Virus record (IMG/VR): IMGVR_UViG_3300032342_000093
Location: 1-20,146 of that record
Direction: 5' to 3' (one strand)
Length of the DNA stretch: 20,146 nucleotides
DNA from: a virus
Part shown: positions 8,581-16,520 of the stretch, one piece after another
Layout: the number at the start of each line of letters is the position of its first letter
Position numbering within the stretch: the first letter of the stretch is position 1
The notes under the pieces: model-generated
What the model was told of the DNA's origin: nothing
The model's input: the letters and a program-made list of their open reading frames with translations, nothing else
Databases searched by the model: none
Translations under genes and position numbers: made by a program

Positions 8581-9519
8581 TTAAACTTGGTCAGTGTCAG
8601 TAAGCACAACAACAAGATTTTCAGGACGGAATAATTTAGTTCCATAACGAGCAGTTGTTAAAAACTCATCCCTTTGATAATCTTTATTACGTTCACTTTC
8701 TACTCTAGGTTGTTGTCTCCAAGCTCCTACAAATGGTAATACATCTGAAGCAGCAGAAAAGAACATATTAGCCTTTCCAGCAGCAGTAGTTAAACCACTG
8801 ATAGTTTCATTTGCATCAGCAAGGTAGTTACTTGTATAAACGTCAAAGCCATAGATGTTTACAATAAATTTCATACCAGTAGAAATACCAGTAGAAACAA
8901 TACCTTCCCATCTAGGGTTGAAAGACATGTTAGTAATGTTAGACAATGTACTTAGAGCGTACTCTACAGAAGGGTCTACAATTGCTACCAAGTTTGTCAT
9001 TGGTACATTTGCTTTTGTTAAGGCAAAGCGAGCCTTAGCAAAGTCTTCTACAGCGATTGTTTCATTTGTACCAGTACCTACAAACCTATGTGCTGCACCA
9101 TTGATAGTGTTAGCATTAGCAGCTGTTTGAGATGCAGACAAAGCCATTACATTAGTCTCAAAGTGAGTCATAATAGCTCTAGCCTGTTTAGGCACAAAAG
9201 AAGAAACAAGCTCATTCATATAGAAAGTATCTTGTTTGTATTTATCTGTAATGTAAGTAGCAGAAGATAGATACTCGTTAATGGTAAACGTAAAGTTACC
9301 AGTATCCATTGCTCTGTATTTAACAGATTGGTCTTCTACATAGTTGTCAACAGTTGCTTGACCAATAGAAGGGATGTTAATAGTATCGCCATCAGGGAAA
9401 TCTGATAACATTCTAATGTATTTAGTTGCTTGGAGTTCATCCTCCAAAATCATTTTCAACTCATTTGACCAGACATTCGACCTAGTCAGATGGTCTATTC
9501 CAGTTGTAAAACCAGTCAT
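8581..9519 (-). CDS. Major capsid protein
   Basis: A 312-residue protein, in the usual range for HK97-fold coat proteins without a large N-terminal delta domain. It follows the scaffold gene by 15 bases and has an AGAGG ribosome site. Visible features are FPDGDTINIPSIGQATV near residue 42, a long helix around residues 104-130 (MNELVSSFVPKQARAIMTH) consistent with the HK97 spine helix, and an A-domain-like VAIVDPSVEYALSTL segment (about 178-192). An R-rich QQPRVESERNKDYQRDEF stretch precedes the final ARYGTKLFRPENLVVVLTD, a common ending of phage coat proteins. Portal, scaffold, coat order supports the call. It would assemble the icosahedral shell around the scaffold. Confidence 0.85.
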   Translation of the reverse strand: MTGFTTGIDHLTRSNVWSNELKMILEDELQATKYIRMLSDFPDGDTINIPSIGQATVDNYVEDQSVKYRAMDTGNFTFTINEYLSSATYITDKYKQDTFYMNELVSSFVPKQARAIMTHFETNVMALSASQTAANANTINGAAHRFVGTGTNETIAVEDFAKARFALTKANVPMTNLVAIVDPSVEYALSTLSNITNMSFNPRWEGIVSTGISTGMKFIVNIYGFDVYTSNYLADANETISGLTTAAGKANMFFSAASDVLPFVGAWRQQPRVESERNKDYQRDEFLTTARYGTKLFRPENLVVVLTDTDQV

Positions 9520-9534
9520 TTTAACCTCTTTTTA

Positions 9535-10269
9535 TTATGCTTTGTAAATACCCTTAGTAGCATAATCCATAATTTCAGTTTGTACTTTAGCAGACATATA
9601 TTTACTAGGGTTAGTTCGATACATCTCTCTGTAGTACTCTACTGTACCAACAGACAAACCAGACTTAAATTCTGTCTGACCATCAGTATTTTTAGTACCT
9701 TGAATTATAGGATTATTCTGTGGGTTAGATTTTTGTTCATCAACACCAATTACTTTTAAAAACGCAGATGGACTTTTAGCAGCAGTAGACATTAAAAATT
9801 CAATACCTAAACCTAATTCAATTGATTTTTGTTTTAGAAAATCTTGAGCTTTTTCTAAACCTCCAAGTTTTTGAACTAGAGTATCATTAGCTTTTTTAAT
9901 ATTAGTTGTTGCTTCATCTTGTGTTTTTGTTTTAGTTAAAGTATCTTGAACTATCCTTTGAATTTCATCAGTAGTTAGAGGTTCTACAGTGGTCTTTGTG
10001 TTCTCTTTCTCTTTAGATTCTAAAAGTTTATTGAAGACTTCATCTGCGTTGACTGTCTTTTCCCTAAGGTTTCTATTCTCAGCTTCTAACTTTGCTATGT
10101 GTTCATCTTTATAATTAACAGAAGCAGCTAGAGCTTCAACAGTTTTGAATTTTTTAGATTCCCCTACAAGCTCTGCAACAGTCCCTGTAAGTTCGTTCTT
10201 AGGTTCAACTGAAGTATTTGTCGGTTCAGTTTTAATTACGTCAGTAAATACATTGTCTGTATCTGTCAT
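9535..10269 (-). CDS. Capsid scaffolding protein
   Basis: A 244-residue, highly charged, mostly helical protein directly upstream of the major capsid gene. The N-terminal ~40 residues are acidic and probably disordered. Residues about 50-75 (NYKDEHIAKLEAENRNLREK) form a coiled coil. A long Lys/Glu/Thr-rich helical region follows, and the C-terminus (VGTVEYYREMYRTNPSKYMS) is basic and aromatic, as expected for the coat-binding end of scaffold proteins. Synteny with T7 gp9 (portal, scaffold, coat) is exact apart from one small gene. It has no sign of a protease domain. An AGAGGAC ribosome site lies in the end of the preceding gene, 2 nt before its own ATG region. Confidence 0.82.
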   Translation of the reverse strand: MTDTDNVFTDVIKTEPTNTSVEPKNELTGTVAELVGESKKFKTVEALAASVNYKDEHIAKLEAENRNLREKTVNADEVFNKLLESKEKENTKTTVEPLTTDEIQRIVQDTLTKTKTQDEATTNIKKANDTLVQKLGGLEKAQDFLKQKSIELGLGIEFLMSTAAKSPSAFLKVIGVDEQKSNPQNNPIIQGTKNTDGQTEFKSGLSVGTVEYYREMYRTNPSKYMSAKVQTEIMDYATKGIYKA

Positions 10270-10271
10270 TT

Positions 10272-10529
10272 TTAGTCCTCTTTTATTGCTAATAAATTTA
10301 TAAAGCTTTGTAAAGCTCTCTTATAACCATTTTTATCAGCTTGTTGATATGCCCAGTTTGGTGAACTGTATTCGTCAAAAGAACTTCTGTTTTTTTCATT
10401 CAGTTCTCTCTCAAGAATTTCTTTTAGAAGATTAAGAGTATATGTATTAGAAACTAAAGTTCTTTTAATCTCTTCTCTTTCTTCTTTATTCTTTGCGTGT
10501 TTTAACCAAGTAACATCTAATCTTGACAT
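10272..10529 (-). CDS. Unknown 85-residue protein between portal and scaffold
   Basis: A small charged helical protein. Residues about 9-47 are rich in Lys and Glu. The second half has SSPNWAYQQADKNGYKRALQSF, a stretch I believe is conserved in small proteins at this locus in marine podoviruses. No function is known to me. The ATG overlaps the portal stop (TAATG) with GGAG upstream, and the gene ends 2 bases before the scaffold start, so it is co-translated with head-assembly genes. A role in portal or scaffold assembly is possible but not shown. Confidence 0.65.
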   Translation of the reverse strand: MSRLDVTWLKHAKNKEEREEIKRTLVSNTYTLNLLKEILERELNEKNRSSFDEYSSPNWAYQQADKNGYKRALQSFINLLAIKED

Positions 10530-12310
10530 TAGATTTGCTCCGCAGGGTTAATGCCAGCAGGTGTAGCAGCTTCTATTTCTAATTGTTCAGAAGCAGTTTG
10601 GATTAATCTTTGAGTTTCAGTTTGTTCCATAACTCTTATATTTTCAGAAACAAGTTTATACTTTTCTATATCCATTGCTTTTTCTAGTAACTCTGCTATT
10701 TTTAAACCACTAATATGAGTAGTTACAGCAGGGTCTTGACCAATTGCAGAACCCATTAGAGTTGTTAGGTTTTGTATTAGGTTAGCCTTTCTAGCAAAGT
10801 GTGATGCACCTGTAGCTCTTATTTTACCAGAGATTTTTAAATCTTCTTTAGTTACAGATGTAAATGTAATAACATCCATTTCAGAATCTAACGTTCTAAT
10901 TAAATCAGACTCTGTTATATTACGTTTATTAATCTCTAATAGAAGATTAATCAATGGTTCTATGCCCATTTCTTCTAAGTAACTTACTTTATTTAGAAAC
11001 ACCCTAGAAGTATTGTTCTCTAATACCTGTACTTCAAATGCTGTCTTTTCACCAGGAGTTCTAAACCCCATTGCCTGTTTAGGTGCTCCAGCCATTTCTT
11101 CCATCTTTTGTTCTAATTGAAGAATCTCTGTATTAGCATTTAAAGCAGTAACATCAGGGTGCATAAACTCTACATCACCTTCATCACCTACATAGATTCT
11201 TTCATTAGGAGCGTATTCAAAATCATCTACGTTACCTTTTATTTTAAACACAGGAAATGCAATTAAATCAAATACGTCTGCCTTTAAATTCTCTAAATGG
11301 TCTATCCTATACTGCATACCTACTAGGTTAGCTAGAGGTGACATAGCATAAAGGTTATCAGGTCTTAACCTCCAACCTACATGTATAATATCATTCTTTA
11401 ACCAACTAGGTTTTTTCTTATTAGAAATTACATAACTTCTATCAACTACAGTTATAACTCTATCTTTGTATAAAATGTCTTTATCAATATCGTAGATAGT
11501 GCCAATGAATTGTAGAACTTCTACTAAACCTGAACTATAGTATTCTTGTAGAGTACCAAACCCGTCTACTTGAAACGCATCTACTTTATCTTTATTTTCT
11601 ATACTACCATCAGAGTATTGTTTACGAATATGGATAGACCTACCCATAACATATTCTAACATTAGTGTATCTTCTTCTGTAACAGACTCATTCTCTACAG
11701 CAGCCTTTAACTCTCCGATAGACATTAAGCTTCTAATGATTTTAGGAGTAGATTCAAACTCATTAGCTACAGGGTTAAACACAATATCTAAAGGACTTAT
11801 CCTTAATGGTTTAGCACCTATAAAAGTAGTCGTAACTTCCCCAGCTTCATTCTCAACTGTATCATGTACCCATTTACCAGTACAAAATAGATTACCATAA
11901 TCAATAAAATCATAAACTAACTTAGAGGTAAAAGCCCTAAACTTTACTTGTTTAAGTTTATTCTGCATGTAAGAAGTTATTACTTTTCTTTTCTCAGCAG
12001 CTTCTGAATCTTCATCATCACCCTCCCAAGTAAGCCAATCAGAACTTGGAAATAAGGCAGCCATATAGTTAGCATGTAAGTTGTCTCTAATCTGACAAAG
12101 TTTTGGAAGTGTAGTAGAATTTTTCCAAGGTAAGGTTTTATTACTTGTAGTGCTAGTATCAGTTGCAAATACATAGTTCCTTATCTCTTTAACTTCTTCT
12201 AACCATTTAATTCTTTGTTGATTCCAAGAAGTAAAGTTGTTAGAAATAACTTTTGCTAAAGCATCTCTACCATCATTTATCACTTCAAAATCTAATGTTG
12301 TTCCAACCAT
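10529..12310 (-). CDS. Portal protein (head-tail connector)
   Basis: A 593-residue protein, somewhat longer than T7 gp8 (about 536), next to the large terminase as usual for portals. N-terminal features are a long helix with WNQQRIKWLEEVKEIRNYVF, then LPWKNSTTLPKLCQIRDNLHANYMAALFPSSDW, a segment typical of head-tail connector proteins of podoviruses. A middle GDEGDVEFMHPDVTALN segment and an EEMAGAPKQAMGFRTPGEKTAF segment (about residues 408-428) fit the region leading to the tunnel helix and loop. The C-terminus is helical and Glu/Gln-rich. Twelve copies would form the ring through which the terminase pumps DNA. It begins in a TAATG overlap with the terminase stop. Confidence 0.85.
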   Translation of the reverse strand: MVGTTLDFEVINDGRDALAKVISNNFTSWNQQRIKWLEEVKEIRNYVFATDTSTTSNKTLPWKNSTTLPKLCQIRDNLHANYMAALFPSSDWLTWEGDDEDSEAAEKRKVITSYMQNKLKQVKFRAFTSKLVYDFIDYGNLFCTGKWVHDTVENEAGEVTTTFIGAKPLRISPLDIVFNPVANEFESTPKIIRSLMSIGELKAAVENESVTEEDTLMLEYVMGRSIHIRKQYSDGSIENKDKVDAFQVDGFGTLQEYYSSGLVEVLQFIGTIYDIDKDILYKDRVITVVDRSYVISNKKKPSWLKNDIIHVGWRLRPDNLYAMSPLANLVGMQYRIDHLENLKADVFDLIAFPVFKIKGNVDDFEYAPNERIYVGDEGDVEFMHPDVTALNANTEILQLEQKMEEMAGAPKQAMGFRTPGEKTAFEVQVLENNTSRVFLNKVSYLEEMGIEPLINLLLEINKRNITESDLIRTLDSEMDVITFTSVTKEDLKISGKIRATGASHFARKANLIQNLTTLMGSAIGQDPAVTTHISGLKIAELLEKAMDIEKYKLVSENIRVMEQTETQRLIQTASEQLEIEAATPAGINPAEQI

Positions 12311-13872
12311 TAACCTACAACCCCTCCAAATCTTCCTGTACTATATATAATATTACTAGAAGTTTTTCTATTTTTATGCCCAGTAGGCGGTACTGCAATC
12401 TCTATTGCAGAAGCTAAAGCATCTTTAACATCATCATGTGGTGGATGTTCTACTACTAATTCATCTTCGAGTATTTGACAGTTACCTTCTTTATAATGGA
12501 AGATACTTAAGTTCTCATACCTTGGGTTTAAAATAGCTTTCATTCTTTCTTCTTTGTTTCCAGAATGTCTATGAGGTGAGTGTTCATCAATGCTTAAAGA
12601 TAAACCATTTACTCTTATATAACTATTCTTTAACTCCTGAACTATAGCATTTTGAGCTGAAGTTATTTCTGCTCTTAATTTCCTAAAGTCCCACTTAACG
12701 TGCATGTTCAGGATATGTTCAAAGTATTCTTTAATAGATTCAGTTTTAAATCTATCAATATCTAAGATATAAATTATACCATTAGAGTCAAGCCCTATAA
12801 TTACTAATGCTGTATAGTCTGCCCTTTTATTTAAAGAATAAGCAAAGTCAATTGCAGCAAATACATTCAATCTATTTTGTTTATAATACCAATAAGAACC
12901 TTCTCTTCTTAAATGTACTTTATCATAGTATTGAAATAAGTTTCTTTTTATACCTGACTTTTCAGGGTCATTAGGGTCATTATAGTATTGTGCTCTAAAC
13001 TGAGTCTTATCTAAGTATTTAGCTTTCTTTCTAGCTAATTCTTCTCTATTGAAACCAAACCACTTACCATCAGTTCTTTGTTGTCTAGCCCATAGAAATT
13101 CACCAGAACCATCGCCATTACTTTCTACTTGTTTTTGGAATACTTCATAAACATTTTCAGTGTCAACAACTTCACCTTCTTTACTAAAGATGTCTTCCGC
13201 CATTCCTATCAAATCATTGTACAAATCTTTAGGGTGATACCTAGTACCTACTACCCACTCTTGTGCACCTGTAGACTCAATAGAAGCTAATAAAGAGTAT
13301 TGGCTTTTTACTTTACTTCTACCTTCTTCTGTATAAGCATTTTCAGGTACAACCACATCATCTAAAACAGCAACATCACAGTGTAAACCTGTAAGGGAAG
13401 TTGTTAAACCCCCAGTAAAGATGGTAGGGTCACGAACACCTTCTTCTTTACGTTTAGGGTGGTCAATAGATATTTCACTATTAGTCCACTTCTCTCTTTT
13501 ACCTTCTTCTGGGTTAATTAATTCTGACCAGTAATACCTAACTTTGTCTGAAGTTAGAATATCTTTAATCATCTTTAATTGTTTCTCTGCTAAGTTACTT
13601 GTTGCAGAGATATATAGTATCCTAACATCAGGGGTTTTAATAACCCACCAAGCTACCCTATAAGCTATCATAGCAGACTTTTGATGGTCTCTAGGTAGTA
13701 GCGTTAATTGACAGCTTTTCTTCTCTTGTCTAGTCCACCAGCTTAATAGCTCACAATGCACACTACCTAACATTCTATTAGGGGAAACAAGTCTTATGAA
13801 AAACTCTAAGTCATTCTCAGCAGCTTGGCGTGTTTCTAATTTCTTTTGTTCTAATTTACTTAGCGGTCTCAT
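12310..13872 (-). CDS. terL: Terminase large subunit (packaging ATPase and nuclease)
   Basis: A 520-residue two-domain packaging motor. In the ATPase domain, LLPRDHQKS at residues 58-66 is the variant Walker A loop with Lys65-Ser66. VAVLDD at 167-172 is Walker B with the acidic pair 171-172, and VVGTRYHP at 207-214 is the coupling motif. In the RNase H-like nuclease domain, FAAIDFAYS carries the first metal-binding Asp342, Glu402 in LRAEIT is a candidate second acidic residue, and HPPHDDVKDALAS carries the last (Asp480/481/484). Length and motif order match TerL. The ATG lies inside the end of the preceding gene (17-base overlap) with a weak GAAG upstream. It would cut and pump concatemeric DNA through the portal encoded next. 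Confidence 0.95.
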   Translation of the reverse strand: MRPLSKLEQKKLETRQAAENDLEFFIRLVSPNRMLGSVHCELLSWWTRQEKKSCQLTLLPRDHQKSAMIAYRVAWWVIKTPDVRILYISATSNLAEKQLKMIKDILTSDKVRYYWSELINPEEGKREKWTNSEISIDHPKRKEEGVRDPTIFTGGLTTSLTGLHCDVAVLDDVVVPENAYTEEGRSKVKSQYSLLASIESTGAQEWVVGTRYHPKDLYNDLIGMAEDIFSKEGEVVDTENVYEVFQKQVESNGDGSGEFLWARQQRTDGKWFGFNREELARKKAKYLDKTQFRAQYYNDPNDPEKSGIKRNLFQYYDKVHLRREGSYWYYKQNRLNVFAAIDFAYSLNKRADYTALVIIGLDSNGIIYILDIDRFKTESIKEYFEHILNMHVKWDFRKLRAEITSAQNAIVQELKNSYIRVNGLSLSIDEHSPHRHSGNKEERMKAILNPRYENLSIFHYKEGNCQILEDELVVEHPPHDDVKDALASAIEIAVPPTGHKNRKTSSNIIYSTGRFGGVVG

Positions 13873-14377
13873 ACATCTTCAATAATTCAAAATCAGAGTT
13901 GACTGCGTCAGATACTCTTTCATTTAGTTTATGGTGTCTTTCTTTTTCTTCCTTAGAAGGTCTGCCTCTTTTTTGTTCCCACTCTTTATTAATTAAGAAC
14001 TTAGTGGCATCTTTAGATTTAGAATCATCCCCTTGAGAAAACTCTATCATACGTTTGATACCTTCACATTTTAATTTAACTTCTAACTCTTCTTCCCATT
14101 CTTGTAAGTGTAATTGAAACCATTGTAAACCGCAAAGCTTTTTCCAATGTTCCCAACCACCTAGTAACTGTGTAGCTACTTTATATCCTGTAGGGTCTTG
14201 AAAGTTTAAGTAGGCTTTTTTAATAGAAGGTAATCCTTCATAGTCATCATCTTTTAAAGTATATAAAGGTTTCATACCAGCAAACTCTTTATAGGATTCC
14301 CTAAATAATGCTTGAGTATGCCATCTACCTTGTTTATCTTTAAACTTTATATTATCTGAATTAAAACTATTTTCCAT
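13856..14377 (-). CDS. Putative terminase small subunit / DNA-packaging protein
   Basis: A 173-residue protein immediately upstream of and overlapping terL, the standard place for the small subunit. It has an N-terminal region with tryptophans (GGWEHWKKLCGLQWFQLHLQ), a central charged helix and a C-terminal KDATKFLINKEWEQKRGRPSKEEKER segment. The RGRPSK motif (about 143-148) is AT-hook-like and could bind AT-rich DNA, and the ATKFLINKEW.. pattern before it resembles endings of other podovirus packaging proteins. I see no clear helix-turn-helix. The role is supported by position, length and DNA-binding character, so it is probable, not proven. It overlaps the DUF1353 gene by 11 bases. Confidence 0.65.
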   Translation of the reverse strand: MENSFNSDNIKFKDKQGRWHTQALFRESYKEFAGMKPLYTLKDDDYEGLPSIKKAYLNFQDPTGYKVATQLLGGWEHWKKLCGLQWFQLHLQEWEEELEVKLKCEGIKRMIEFSQGDDSKSKDATKFLINKEWEQKRGRPSKEEKERHHKLNERVSDAVNSDFELLKMYETAK

Positions 14378-14807
14378 ATTTCAGTTGCCCATATTTAACT
14401 ACTGCAAAGTGAGTCCAAGCTCTACGCCATATAGGCATACCATCTTCTTTTGCTATCGCTCTAAACATATCATCTCCTATACGTCTGTACTCTACAGGTA
14501 ACGCTCCAGCATCTACGGCATTACAAATAAAATCATGAAAGGCAGAAGCTCTGATTATACTAGGTGTATTAATCGCACCTGTTGCCAAATCCCACTCAAA
14601 ACCTTTATCTAAAACAATAGTTTTATCTAGGTGTATGCAACCCCCTTTAAATAGAAACTTAACACCGTGAGGAGGTTTTATATTACTTTTATAATGTCTT
14701 TCTCTTAGTAAAGTTGCACGAATTAAAGAGGGGCTACCATTTACAGGTTTCAACCATTGCCAACAGTAGTCAATACCACCATCTAAAAATCTATCTGGGT
14801 ATTTCAT
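14367..14807 (-). CDS. DUF1353 family protein
   Basis: A 146-residue protein that I match to DUF1353, a family of unknown function frequent in phage genomes. The signature is visible: a hydrophobic turn then FEWDLATGAINTP (about 70-82, family consensus F.TDLAS.P), then SAFHDFIC (His91-Asp92, consensus LHD.l) and RIGDDMFRAIAKEDGM (consensus aD..F...m...G). The conserved His and Asp residues suggest a metal site or an enzyme, but no reaction is known to me. It lies 2 bases after the M15 peptidase stop and overlaps the putative small terminase, so it links the lysis and packaging blocks. A role in lysis is a plausible guess from this position. Confidence 0.75.
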   Translation of the reverse strand: MKYPDRFLDGGIDYCWQWLKPVNGSPSLIRATLLRERHYKSNIKPPHGVKFLFKGGCIHLDKTIVLDKGFEWDLATGAINTPSIIRASAFHDFICNAVDAGALPVEYRRIGDDMFRAIAKEDGMPIWRRAWTHFAVVKYGQLKYGK

Positions 14808-14809
14808 AA

Positions 14810-15175
14810 TTAACCTATTAATTCAAAGTGTGGGTAATCTCTCATCTTCCAATCACCGCCCCACTGTATCTTTACATTCTTCTGTAGAGCTATTTTTTTA
14901 ACTATAACAGCAAGTTCTTTAAACCTTTCTAAATCATTCCAATCTATTGGATAAGGGGCTATATCAACAGCTTTAGAAGGTAATGTATTATGTTTAGATT
15001 TAGGAAACTTTAACTTACTAAACCCATCTTTAAACGCTTTGTTTTGCTCTTCTTCTCCACGATGTCCACATAAAACAACAAAGTCATATTCTTTAATAAC
15101 TTCTTTAAACAAGTCTATTAATTGTGGGTTACAAGTATTTAATTTTTCTAGTGATTTTTTACTAAAACTAGGCAT
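14810..15175 (-). CDS. Endolysin, M15-family peptidoglycan peptidase
   Basis: A 121-residue single-domain zinc peptidase of the M15 family (VanY/L-alanyl-D-glutamate or D-Ala-D-Ala peptidase type), used by many phages to cut the peptide part of peptidoglycan. The metal site is complete: SKHNTLPSKAVDIAP gives His62 and Asp71, and WGGDWKMRDYPHFEL gives catalytic Asp113 and zinc ligand His116. An HRGEEEQNKAF segment (about 38-48) is the usual helix with the Arg and Gln that line the site. There is no signal peptide, so it should need a holin to reach the wall; a candidate is encoded two genes upstream. Its start overlaps the previous gene by 8 bases. Whether the target bond is L-Ala-D-Glu or a D-Ala bond cannot be told. 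Confidence 0.88.
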   Translation of the reverse strand: MPSFSKKSLEKLNTCNPQLIDLFKEVIKEYDFVVLCGHRGEEEQNKAFKDGFSKLKFPKSKHNTLPSKAVDIAPYPIDWNDLERFKELAVIVKKIALQKNVKIQWGGDWKMRDYPHFELIG

Positions 15176-15377
15176 TTAATAATTCCTTTTTAGCTTGTTC
15201 TAATAACCAAAGAACAGAACCTCCATTTGCTTTATTAGAAGAAAAATAAAACTCACCTTCTTTATCATACCCTATGACTACAACTTCTTCTAGTTCTGCA
15301 TTTGTAGCCCCATCTAAAACTCTTTCAACAGGGATATCTAATCTTGTTATAACGTTTAATAAAACAACATCACCCAA
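15168..15377 (-). CDS. Unknown 69-residue protein in the lysis block
   Basis: A small soluble protein starting at a TTG codon (15377) four bases after the stop of the membrane protein gene, with a weak GGTGG upstream. The body ELEEVVVIGYDKEGEFYFSSN followed by GGSVLWLLEQAKKELL looks like a compact alpha/beta fold; I recall similar small proteins in marine phages but know no function. It overlaps the endolysin gene by 8 bases, so the two are probably translated together. A lysis-control role is possible from position only. Confidence 0.6.
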   Translation of the reverse strand: MGDVVLLNVITRLDIPVERVLDGATNAELEEVVVIGYDKEGEFYFSSNKANGGSVLWLLEQAKKELLNA

Positions 15378-15381
15378 TTAA

Positions 15382-15732
15382 CTACCACCAAAAGTATATT
15401 GTATTTAAGAATTTTAGAAATGGAATTAAACTAATTAAAATAGCAGAGGCTGTAGGAATTAACCATAGAGCTGTTTTTACTACTAACCTAAAATCACTTA
15501 TAGCCTTTGTATTTTCATTTGTAGCTTCAGCACTTAAACCAGTGGCACTTACTAAATCACTAATAGACTTCTCAATAGTTTGAAGTATTCCTTGGTGATT
15601 ATGTATAATATTAGCATGGTCATGCTTAGTCTTTCTTAATTCTTTTACTTCAGTATCTATACCATCAAGTCTTTTAGAGTGAGCCTCTATAGCCCCTTTT
15701 AATTCTCCTACATCTTTTTCTGTATCACTCAT
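15382..15732 (-). CDS. Coiled-coil membrane protein, holin candidate
   Basis: I start this 116-residue protein at the ATG at 15732, one base after the upstream stop, with GGGAG at a workable distance. A longer frame from 15771 would overlap the previous gene by 38 bases and adds a doubtful 13 residues. The N-terminal ~80 residues are charged and heptad-like (DVGELKGAIEAHSKRLDGI, then EVKELRKTKHDH), a probable coiled coil. The C-terminal ~27 residues (ALWLIPTASAILISLIPFL...) form one strong membrane segment ending in FWW. This layout resembles XhlA-type haemolysin/holin-associated proteins. With an endolysin encoded just downstream, a holin or holin-partner role is the best guess; a spanin-like or unrelated membrane protein is possible. 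Confidence 0.65.
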   Translation of the reverse strand: MSDTEKDVGELKGAIEAHSKRLDGIDTEVKELRKTKHDHANIIHNHQGILQTIEKSISDLVSATGLSAEATNENTKAISDFRLVVKTALWLIPTASAILISLIPFLKFLNTIYFWW

Positions 15733-15733
15733 A

Positions 15734-16510
15734 CTATATATGCTCCCACCTACCACGCCAGCCAACAACATCGTTATTACTAACTCCCTCTCCTGTAGAT
15801 TTTACAGTAATTGTGTTAGTCTCGGTTAATGTTAAATTCGCTTCTATAGCGGCTTCTGTAACCACTGCGACAGTTCCAATTGTTGTGTATGTCTTCAATG
15901 TACCTGAAGCTCTTTGAGTGCTTACACCAGTGCGTATAATACCAAATTCAGCTTTCCAGACTCCAAGCACACTAAGAGGCAATACTAACGTTGCAAGAAG
16001 GGTCGCACCAGCTCGTATTCTTACTGTTTTTACATTGGCGTTATTAGCAGTGTACCCCCCAAAAGAATAACTGATTCCTCTCCCTGTGACATTAAACTGG
16101 TTAGCAACATGAGTGACAGACGTTAAGTCGTCCTCCCCAACTCCAACAGTACCGTAAGAAGTATAATCACTTCCTAAGTAGCCTGTTAAAGCAGCTACAG
16201 AAGCCCCTGCTGTAAAGAAACATGTTGTTCCAAGTAAAGCATAAGGGGAGTTTGCAGATATAGCCGTAATATGTGCTACATTCACGTTTCCATCAATATC
16301 ACGACTACCGAAGTAAACTAGGTCGTTTAATGTAGTGCCAGCAAAAACACCTTTACCATTAAGGAAAGTTAAATCACTAGAATTAACAAGTAGATTCTCT
16401 TTGAGAACTTTTACATTTCTATATAATCCACCACCTAACGCCTCCAGTACATCGAAATAATCACCAGTGTCTGGCGTTGTTAAAGGGGGGAAGTCACTTT
16501 GGTATGTCAC
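15734..16510 (-). CDS. Putative virion/tail-fibre-associated protein (258 residues)
   Basis: Starts at GTG (16510) with AAGGATAT upstream. The N-terminus (FPPLTTPDTGDYFDVLEALGGGLYRNVKVLKENLL) looks like the short structural lead found in phage fibre and spike proteins, where tests of the type 'TGDYF.VLE' precede a receptor-facing domain. The remainder is beta-rich. From about residue 145 it has ISYSFGGYTANNANVKTVRIRAGATLLATLVLP, a regular strand pattern that suggests a jelly roll, ending in VGWRGRWEHI. It has no catalytic motif that I can see. It lies between the esterase and the lysis block, so I group it with the host-contact genes as a short fibre or capping protein, with modest certainty. 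Confidence 0.58.
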   Translation of the reverse strand: MTYQSDFPPLTTPDTGDYFDVLEALGGGLYRNVKVLKENLLVNSSDLTFLNGKGVFAGTTLNDLVYFGSRDIDGNVNVAHITAISANSPYALLGTTCFFTAGASVAALTGYLGSDYTSYGTVGVGEDDLTSVTHVANQFNVTGRGISYSFGGYTANNANVKTVRIRAGATLLATLVLPLSVLGVWKAEFGIIRTGVSTQRASGTLKTYTTIGTVAVVTEAAIEANLTLTETNTITVKSTGEGVSNNDVVGWRGRWEHI

Positions 16511-16520
16511 AATAATATCC

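Noticed and set aside
9345-9350. Minus-strand TTGACA inside the capsid gene
   Set aside because: No TATAAT-like hexamer at 16-18 bases downstream; it is part of capsid codons.
8855-9759. Plus-strand ORFs opposite the capsid and scaffold genes
   Set aside because: Antisense to well-supported genes; Ser/Phe/Cys-rich translations look like shadow frames.
11980-12174. Minus-strand 64-codon ORF inside the portal gene
   Set aside because: Alternate frame within a strongly supported portal coding region, no ribosome site evidence.
13830-14036. Plus-strand ORF of 68 codons over the terL/terS junction
   Set aside because: Shadow of two supported minus-strand genes.
15733-15771. Upstream start for the holin candidate
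   Set aside because: It would overlap the preceding gene by 38 bases; the ATG at 15732 has its own GGGAG and follows the stop by one base.
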